Assembly (NCBI GenBank): GCA_963844235.1 | Contig: CAWJNF010000004.1 | Location: forward strand, 248,001-312,000 | Direction of reading: 5' to 3' | Source of the DNA: CAWJNF01 sp963844235 | Lineage (GTDB): Bacteria; Actinomycetota; Thermoleophilia; Gaiellales; Gaiellaceae | DNA length: 64,000 nt | Shown here: positions 58,870 through 64,000 of the stretch, piece after piece | Numbering within the stretch: the first letter of the stretch is position 1 | Layout: each line of letters starts with the position of its first letter | Position numbers and translations under genes: made by a program | The notes under the pieces: model-generated | What the model was told of the DNA's origin: nothing | Databases searched by the model: none | What the model saw: only the letters and a program-made list of their open reading frames with translations

Positions 58870-58962
58870 GGAGCGGCACGGGCCCGGTGGCCCAGCCGGT
58901 CTTCAAAACCGGTGCGGGCGTGCAACCCACGCCTCGGTAGGTTCGACTCCTGCGCCGCTCCG
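58870..58962 (+). tRNA. tRNA-Sec (anticodon TCA)
   Basis: A 93-nt selenocysteine tRNA. The acceptor stem is 8 bp (GGAGCGGC with GCCGCTCC), the T stem 5 bp (GTAGG/CCTGC around TTCGACT), giving the 8+5 arrangement of bacterial tRNA-Sec. The anticodon stem CCGGT/ACCGG encloses loop CTTCAAA, with anticodon TCA at 58903-58905. A long variable arm (GCGGGCGTG to CCACGCCTC) is present. The discriminator is G; CCA is not encoded. It reads UGA with SelA and SelB from upstream. Confidence 0.95.
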
Positions 58963-59249
58963 TATCGATAGATTCACGCAATAGCAGGATGTTTCTAGGA
59001 GTAGACGTCCTGTAGCGCCGATCCGCCGACGTCCGCTCAACTCCGCCGACCACACTGACTGGGCTCCGTTCTCTTCGGCCGGAGCTAGGGGCAGCGTCGG
59101 GCGCGTCGGTCGGCCCGGCGTCGTCCTCGGGAAGGCCAGCTCCTACTGGAACGTGAGTGAAGAGCCACGATCCCGGCGTAGGCTGGCCAGTGAGCGGGAC
59201 TGCTGAGGGGCAGTTGGGCGCTGAGGGATCGAGTCGGGCAGGGGGAAGA

Positions 59250-60120
59250 CCTGGCGCCAAGACTTCCAGTTGGGCGGTCGCTCCTCTCCGCGAAAGGCCA
59301 AGGGCGGTGCCGGCGCCAACGAGTGCGAGCGTTGCCGCGACAAATCATCGCCGCGCGGAAACCAGCTGTTGAGCCGGCGATGAAGTCGTGCCCATCCTGG
59401 CCGAGCGTCAGGGGGACGAGGTTGGGCTTATCGGTTCGAGCTGCGAGGACGAGTGAGACGACGAGCCCCAAGACTGCTGTTGCGGCGAGGCTGCCGAGGC
59501 GCGAGGACGTGGCGTTGACGCCGACGGCGATCCCGGCTTGGCGTTCGGGGATCGTGGTCAGGGCCGCTGCTGTGATCGGGGCGACGACCATGGAGAGCCC
59601 CAAGCCATACAGCAAGAGTCCGGGAAGGAGTCCGTCCCAGAGGCTTCGATCGTCCACACGGAGCCAGAACAGCATGCCCCATGGCCATGAACACCAGCCC
59701 ACCGACGAGGAGCGGTCTGGATCCGAGGCGGTCGGCGAGCCGGCCGAAGCGGGGCGCAAGAACGAGCAGTACCACGGTCGACGGAAGGAGGAGCAGCCCG
59801 GCCTCGAACGGTGTGTAACCGATCACAGACTGAAAGTAGAGACCGAGGTAGAACGTCGAGCCTGCGAGCGCTCCGTAGACGACGAACGTCTCGACGTTGA
59901 CGAGGGTGAAGTCACGGTTGCGAAGCAGGCCAAGCGGCAACAACGCCTCCCGTGCCCGCCGCTCACGGAGGATGAAGGCCGCGAGGCGGCGACGCCGACC
60001 GCGAATGCCCATGCGACATCGAGAAACCCCTGCCCGCCCGCCTGCACGAGCCCATAGATCACGCAGCCGACGCCGACGCCAGCACGGCCGCTCACTGGGT
60101 TGGGGACCGCTTCGAGTCGT
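59250..60120 (-). pseudogene. MFS transporter remnant (DHA2/EmrB-like C-terminal half)
   Basis: Transmembrane pieces typical of 14-helix drug transporters appear in order but in different frames: CVIYGLVQAGGQGFLDVAWA (about 60065-60010), then ALLPLGLLRNRDFTLVNVET, FEAGLLLLPSTVVLLVLAPR and FGRLADRLGSRPLLVGGLV, then LPGLLLYGLGLSMVVAPITA and SLAATAVLGLVVSLVLAART, then FVAATLALVGAGTALGLSRR. At least three frame changes of both signs occur, and the N-terminal half is missing. Unlike the single +1 breaks elsewhere, this is true decay. Ends are approximate. It lies just beyond tRNA-Sec. The 120-290 bp between hold no recognisable gene. Confidence 0.75.
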
Positions 60121-60229
60121 GCCGCGGGCGCGTGCCTGGTTGAGGGAGTACTTGCGCGCGTTTGAGTTCGCTCGAAGGAGACGATCCCGGGCCCGTTGCG
60201 GCCCCCGGGTGGTGGGGGGTGCAAAAGGC

Positions 60230-60480
60230 AGCAGCCCCGCTTCCGCCACCAAAAGGAGATCTCCCGAACGACCGCTTCCCCGTCTCGCGCAGTAGCTCGA
60301 CGAGTAGGCGTGCCTCCTCGTCGTAGCGCTCGTCCCCGGTGTGGTGCATCTTCTCCAGGATCTGCAAGCGGGCGTTCAGGTCGCCTTGGCGCTGTTTGAC
60401 CCGTGCCGCGATCTGCGGGAGGTCCGGGCGCGTGATTCCGGGGTGGCCGGCGACGCGCCGTAGGCTATGGCTGCGGCGCT
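60230..60480 (-). other. Decayed or start-less open frame
   Basis: A frame reads SLRRVAGHPGITRPDLPQIA, ARVKQRQGDLNARLQILEKM and HHTGDERYDEEARLLVELLR, which looks like coding sequence (GHPGITxxDL resembles winged-helix regulators), but it has no ATG or GTG, only a late TTG at 60367, and then runs into low-quality sequence. I treat it as a remnant of a small regulator-like protein; identity uncertain. Confidence 0.35.
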
Positions 60481-60502
60481 CGCGGGGCGCAGTTTGGATT
60501 GA

Positions 60503-62044
60503 CTAGGAAGCGTGGTCGAGCACGTCGGCGTAGAGGGCTTCGAAGCGCCCTGCCAGCGCTCGCCAGGAAAAGGCGCTGCGAATCTGGTGCCTGGCGTGGT
60601 CGGCCCGTTGCTCCCTGGCGGTATCGTCGTTCACCGCTTCGGTGAGCGCGTCGGCAAGGGCATCGACGTTGTCGGGCTCGACGAGCCAGCCGTTTGGCTT
60701 TCCGGCGACGGTGTTTACGAAGGAGGGGGGGCCACCGGTGCAGGTCGTGATCACGGGCAGACCACACGACATGGCCTCGAGGAAGACCTGCCCGAAGGGC
60801 TCGTCGACCGAAGGGCCGACGAAGGCGTCGGAACACGACAGCCCTAGGGGGAGCTCGTCGTGTCCGCGCCAACCGCTGAAAAAGACACCATCCACGGCCA
60901 GCTCTCTCGCGACCGTGTACGGGTGCTCGCCTTCCCACTCGCCCGGCGATCCGCCCCAGATCAGGAGTGGCGCCGGGGTCTTGAAGCGTGGCCGCGCTCG
61001 AGCGTACGCTCGCACGAGGAGCGGGACGCGCTTGAAGCCGAGGTAGCGCCCAACGAAGAGGAGTAGCGGGAGTGGCTCGCCGCCCCGGCTGGTGAACGCA
61101 TCCAACGCCTGCAAGGGGTAGCGGATGCTCCCGGGCAGACCCGACTCGTCCCAGCCCTGGGGGTCGTCGACGAGCCAGTGGCGTAGGAGTTTGAGACGCT
61201 CGTCGCGCGTGAGCGCCGAGCGGTCGAAGCGGTCCGTATCGACGCCGTTTGGGATCACCTCGATCAGGTCGTCCGGGATGCCCAGGAGACGCACGGCCTC
61301 GGACGCGTCGTGGGGCGAAATGGAGATGATGCGCCGGCTCTGCCTGGCAGACGCTTCGAGGCGAGAGGCCCAGTCCTTTCCGTAGCGGTATCGGCTCAGA
61401 TTCGTCCGCCGCAGCAGCTCGCGTTCCGTTTCAGGCAATCGGTAGTCGGGCGCCACCTCACCTGACTCGGCGGCGGCCGCAAGCCGATCGAGGCACGTGT
61501 CCAGCGTGGCAGCCACCGCGTCGAGGCGCTCGAGGCGATCGAGCATCTTCAGGTCGGTGCCGTGCAGATGGGTGACGAGCGCGCGCTCGGGCCAAAGCCG
61601 AGCGGCGGCCTCGTGCATCGGCGTCAAGTGATGGAGGTGAATCATGTCGACGTGGCCGAAGCCTGCGCGCTCGAGCACGCCCTCCCACGCCGACACCTGA
61701 GCCTCCGCCTGCTCCGGGCCCAGAGCGGCGAAGACAGGATCCGGCGCCCCCTCCCGATCCTCGAAGGAGCCGTGGAACGGAACCGGCCCCACGAGCTGAT
61801 CCTCACCGCGCCCGAAGCGCTCAAGAGCGGGCGTGTAGTCCGCGACCTCGACGTGGAGCCCCTCGAAGAAGGTTGCAGCGTGCGTCTGCTCCCCAGGCGA
61901 GCCGAGCGACCCCGAGGCCAGGACGACCTCCCAGCCGGACTCCACAAGCGCCAGAGAGAGATACCGGGCGACCTGCGCCGAACCGCCGCGCGGGTAGAAC
62001 ATGAGGCCCATTCCCAGGCGTCTGCGTCTCCCACCCATCTCCAA
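60503..62044 (-). CDS. Glycosyltransferase family 4 protein
   Basis: A 513-aa GT-B glycosyltransferase starting at ATG 62044 after a perfect AGGAGG. The N-terminal domain begins GLMFYPRGGSAQVARYLSLA and includes VDMIHLHHLTPMHEAAARLW; the second domain starts at SPHDASEAVRLLGIPDDLIE, with IPNGVDTDRF, LLLFVGRYLGFKRVPLL and the donor-site motif EPFGQVFLEAMSCGLPVITT (the E-x7-E of GT4). It transfers a sugar from a nucleotide donor, likely to a glycan or lipid. About 60 residues of insertion separate the domains. It is the only intact larger gene in the segment after tRNA-Sec. Confidence 0.92.
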   Translation of the reverse strand: MEMGGRRRRLGMGLMFYPRGGSAQVARYLSLALVESGWEVVLASGSLGSPGEQTHAATFFEGLHVEVADYTPALERFGRGEDQLVGPVPFHGSFEDREGAPDPVFAALGPEQAEAQVSAWEGVLERAGFGHVDMIHLHHLTPMHEAAARLWPERALVTHLHGTDLKMLDRLERLDAVAATLDTCLDRLAAAAESGEVAPDYRLPETERELLRRTNLSRYRYGKDWASRLEASARQSRRIISISPHDASEAVRLLGIPDDLIEVIPNGVDTDRFDRSALTRDERLKLLRHWLVDDPQGWDESGLPGSIRYPLQALDAFTSRGGEPLPLLLFVGRYLGFKRVPLLVRAYARARPRFKTPAPLLIWGGSPGEWEGEHPYTVARELAVDGVFFSGWRGHDELPLGLSCSDAFVGPSVDEPFGQVFLEAMSCGLPVITTCTGGPPSFVNTVAGKPNGWLVEPDNVDALADALTEAVNDDTAREQRADHARHQIRSAFSWRALAGRFEALYADVLDHAS

Positions 62045-62213
62045 ACCTCCTGCTAGCCCAGCCTTGCCGCGACAGGTAGGCGCACAACCTCACGGAGCAG
62101 AAAAGCCCCGACGCGAATACGCATTCGACCCGCAGCCGATGGTGGCAGCCACTTCTGTCGGAGGCAAGGGCGACGATCAGCGGCTCCTGGAGAGCGGCCC
62201 GTTGACGACGTAT

Positions 62214-62309
62214 CTACTTGCCGCGCGAGGCCTTCTTCGGTCGCTTGGGCGTTGCTGGCGCCTTCTTCTCGGTCTGTGCTAACGACTTTGGACGCTTCTT
62301 CCCTGCCAT
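62214..62309 (-). CDS. Tiny lysine-rich protein (31 aa)
   Basis: From ATG 62309, 8 nt after GGAAAGGAG, the frame reads MAGKKRPKSLAQTEKKAPAT and PKRPKKASRGK. Ten Lys and three Arg in 31 residues, with Ala/Pro between, resemble the tails of nucleoid or ribosome-associated proteins. No family is recognised. The strong ribosome site and clear amino-acid bias make it more than chance. It is 170 bp upstream of the glycosyltransferase on the same strand. Confidence 0.6.
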   Translation of the reverse strand: MAGKKRPKSLAQTEKKAPATPKRPKKASRGK

Positions 62310-62390
62310 GTCGGGCTCCTTTCCCAGCTGTCCTGCTGCGAGGCGCACCTTAGCGAGCTAGCCTCCCCTGCGCAGTCAAGTCCCGGGACA

Positions 62391-62433
62391 TTCAGGGCGC
62401 GCTCGCGGGCTTGAACCACGGCGGCGAGACCGG
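62391..62433. repeat. ~40-bp direct repeat, copy 1
   Basis: TTCAGGGCGCGCTCGCGGGC followed by TTGAACCACGGCGGCGAGAC and CGG. Copy 2 is at 63201-63241 and differs at a few positions. The pair brackets the small acidic repeat-protein gene. No gene lies between 62310 and 62619. Confidence 0.7.
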
Positions 62434-62619
62434 CCATGTTACGCCTGTGCCCACCTCGACGCCGCCCGTTCGCAGGCGGCCAGACGGAGAGTCGGCCAGG
62501 AGGCCGGTGTGCGGCCCCCGGATTCGGAGGGGGCATGCCGGGCCGGCGCTAGAAACCCTTCGCCGGCACGAAAGGGGCGGCTCGCGCCGCCCCTCTGCCT
62601 TCCGCCGACCGGGTTGCCG

Positions 62620-62889
62620 CTAGAGCTTGACCCTGCTGGCCTCGCGGCTCTTGGGATCGTCGTTCTCCGGGTCGGGCCCCTCCTCGTTCGCGCCCAACCT
62701 GACCTTGGAGGCGTGGCCCTCGATCGCGGGGTCGCCCTCGTCCTCGTTTGCCAGCCTGATCCTGCTGCCCTCGGCGGTCTTGGGATCGTCGTTCTCCGCG
62801 TCCGGGCCGGGCTCATTCTCGCGCCTGAAGGGCATGTGGCCCTCGATCTCCTCCGCCGCCTTCTTCGCTGCCTCACGCTCTTCCGCCAT
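62620..62889 (-). CDS. Small acidic protein with internal repeats
   Basis: An 89-aa protein from ATG 62889, preceded by GAGAGGAGACGG. After a helical start (MAEEREAAKKAAEEIEGHMP) it carries two copies of a unit: GPDAENDDPKTAEGSRIRL and GPDPENDDPKSREASRVKL, joined by EGDPAIEGHASKVRL; EGH also occurs twice. Expected to be disordered, very acidic with basic ends. I recall short EGH-repeat proteins of unknown function in related actinobacteria. The repeat also shows at DNA level (62627-62690 against 62757-62820). Confidence 0.65.
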   Translation of the reverse strand: MAEEREAAKKAAEEIEGHMPFRRENEPGPDAENDDPKTAEGSRIRLANEDEGDPAIEGHASKVRLGANEEGPDPENDDPKSREASRVKL

Positions 62890-63596
62890 CACCGTCTCCT
62901 CTCGCTCGGGGATCGACTCCTGCGATCCGTTGGGCTGAGACTGTCGGGGGCCGCCAACGCGCCGCCAACAGCCGGCCAATACCGCAGGCACGCATCGTCG
63001 CGCACCCCCAGGCTCCGGCACATCGCCAATCTGCGCCAAGATGTCCGCCCCTCGGCATGTGCCCGTCCGAGGGGCACGCCTTGGCATCCGGCACGGCGCC
63101 AATCGCCTCGGCTATGGGGGTGCCGCCATAGGGCCGCTTTCGCGAGACAGCGAATGATCCGCCCTACTCGGGTAGCGACCGGCATCGCCGCAGGCTCACC
63201 TTCAGGGTGCTCGCGAGCTTGAACCACGGCAACGAGACCGGTAGCCCGAGCTCGCCCCGCGTCCACATGGCTCATTCGGCCATGGCTCGACTTCTGTCCT
63301 TTATCGCTACTTCTAGTAGGAGTTCTCAGGCAGACAGAAAGACGAATGCGTGACTGCCGCTTCTCGTCCGACGCGATCGCGCCTCGACTCGCGTGGCCGC
63401 TTCTGGGGCTGCCTCGATGCCACACCGCGATGTCGGACTACCTCGGCAGCTCAGCGACGAAGCGGGTCGCGGCGATCTCCGATCTCCGCGGCAGCAGCCG
63501 GACGGCTGTGGCAGCGCTGGTCGCCGAACCCGATCTGGTCGCGGACGAGCGAATTCCTTGGGGGTTGCTCTGCCCGTAGAGAGGCGGCGAGCGAGC
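62890..63596. other. About 700 bp without a recognisable gene
   Basis: Open frames here on both strands lack gene-like composition, a Shine-Dalgarno sequence or a recognisable domain. It contains copy 2 of the direct repeat (63201-63241). The sequence around 63290-63320 is locally AT-richer (TTATCGCTACTTCTAGTAGG), which could mark a promoter or the border of inserted DNA. Confidence 0.6.
63201..63241. repeat. ~40-bp direct repeat, copy 2
   Basis: TTCAGGGTGCTCGCGAGCTT then GAACCACGGCAACGAGACCG, G. Matches 62391-62433 apart from a 2-base gap and about three substitutions, same orientation, 810 bp apart. Confidence 0.7.
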
Positions 63597-64000
63597 TCAG
63601 GCGGCGATCGACTCGGCCGGCCTCGCCCGCCGTACGGCACCGGGCGGTGATCCCACCACGCGCTTGAACGCGCGCGCGAAGGCGGCCTCGGAGCGATAGC
63701 CGAAACGATCCGCGAGTGCGGCCACGGTTGCGCCCTCGTCGCGCAGCGCCGCGGCGGCGAGGTGCATGCGCCAGCGGGTCACGTAGCTCATCGCCGGCTC
63801 GCCGACGAGCTGGGTGAACCGTGCGGCGAAGGCCGAGCGCGACATCGGGACCTGGTCGGCGAGCGAGGCGACGGTCCACTGGCGGCCGGGCTCGCGGTGG
63901 ATGAGCGAGATCGCGCGGCCAATCTGCGGGTCCCGCAGCGCCCCGAGCCAGCCCGATTGCGCCGCGGGGTCGCTCTCCAGCCAGGCGCGCAGCGCCTGCA
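63597..64000 (-). CDS. AraC family transcriptional regulator, 5' end outside the window
   Basis: The C-terminal 134 residues of an AraC/XylS regulator are visible; the N-terminal effector domain lies beyond the right edge. Two helix-turn-helix units are present: WTVASLADQVPMSRSAFAAR followed by LVGEPAMSYVTRWRM, and GATVAALADRFGYRSEAAFA followed by VVGSPPGAVRR. The pattern suits the group with an AraC_binding_2/cupin sensor. The target cannot be determined; adjacent sequence on the left has no gene to control. Confidence 0.9.
   Translation of the reverse strand, partial: QALRAWLESDPAAQSGWLGALRDPQIGRAISLIHREPGRQWTVASLADQVPMSRSAFAARFTQLVGEPAMSYVTRWRMHLAAAALRDEGATVAALADRFGYRSEAAFARAFKRVVGSPPGAVRRARPAESIAA

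Noticed and set aside
62391..62433. tRNA-like TTGAACC sequence in the direct repeat as a tRNA fragment
   Set aside because: Flanking bases do not form a T stem or acceptor stem.

Overview
The window looks like a chromosomal contig from a high-GC actinobacterium, most likely class Thermoleophilia (Gaiellales/Solirubrobacterales type). This rests on the gene content and codon bias I can read: an AccE-type epsilon subunit beside biotin-dependent carboxylase genes, overlapping XerC/XerD recombinase genes, a moaD-moaE fusion, dense GTG starts, and TANNNT -10 boxes lying 5-8 nt before start codons. It is inference, not a database match. At least four, probably six, otherwise intact genes carry a +1 base insertion, so the sequence itself probably contains indel errors.

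Layout. Bases 1-16448 hold a catabolic region for sugars or sugar acids: an M24 peptidase (5' truncated), two SDR dehydrogenases, a VOC protein, a mandelate racemase/muconate lactonizing family dehydratase, a sugar ABC importer (binding protein frameshifted, two permeases, no ATPase), KDPG aldolase, a ROK kinase, a DapA-type lyase, a fumarylacetoacetase-family hydrolase, an amidohydrolase, an alpha/beta hydrolase, an HpcH/HpaI aldolase and an Ldh-type dehydrogenase. Bases 16687-21871 are a complete branched-chain amino-acid-type (Liv) ABC importer, followed by a class V aminotransferase. Bases 23086-29444 are a minus-strand operon-like run (sugar isomerase, SDR, glycolate-oxidase-like FAD enzyme, DUF4432 epimerase, atypical SDR, bicupin, OsmC). 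Together these suggest uptake of carbohydrates and their oxidation, dehydration and retro-aldol cleavage to central metabolites.

Bases 29667-50199 are mostly housekeeping: an SDR, a DUF2071 protein, two Xer recombinases, PHP and HEAT proteins, then citrate synthase, malate dehydrogenase, a PDZ/Lon-type protease, an aminotransferase, succinyl-CoA synthetase (sucC, frameshifted sucD), methylmalonyl-CoA mutase large subunit, a GGDEF/HD-GYP protein, acyl-CoA carboxylase beta, epsilon and alpha (frameshifted) chains, an NlpC/P60 hydrolase, a double-GNAT protein and PgsA. The carboxylase, mutase, succinyl-CoA synthetase, malate dehydrogenase and citrate synthase genes outline propionyl-CoA assimilation into the TCA cycle.

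Bases 50242-58962 hold a drug/lipid-type ABC exporter, the MoaD-MoaE fusion, a site-2-protease-like M50 protein, and a selenocysteine module: selA, selB, a secreted zinc metalloprotease and tRNA-Sec (anticodon UCA). No selD or selenoprotein gene is visible. After the tRNA the sequence becomes accessory: a decayed MFS transporter, a glycosyltransferase, a tiny lysine-rich protein, a small acidic repeat protein, about 700 bp without a gene, and a partial AraC regulator at the right edge.

Three kinds of repeat structure run through the window. One is a GTAGGGGCCGG-type palindrome (about 18 copies at six places) that supplies stop codons of three genes. The second is a GGGGTCAAGTCTTGC inverted repeat (two full copies, one half copy). 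The third is a single 181-bp whole-element palindrome between two convergent genes, whose stop codons both lie in its terminal arms.
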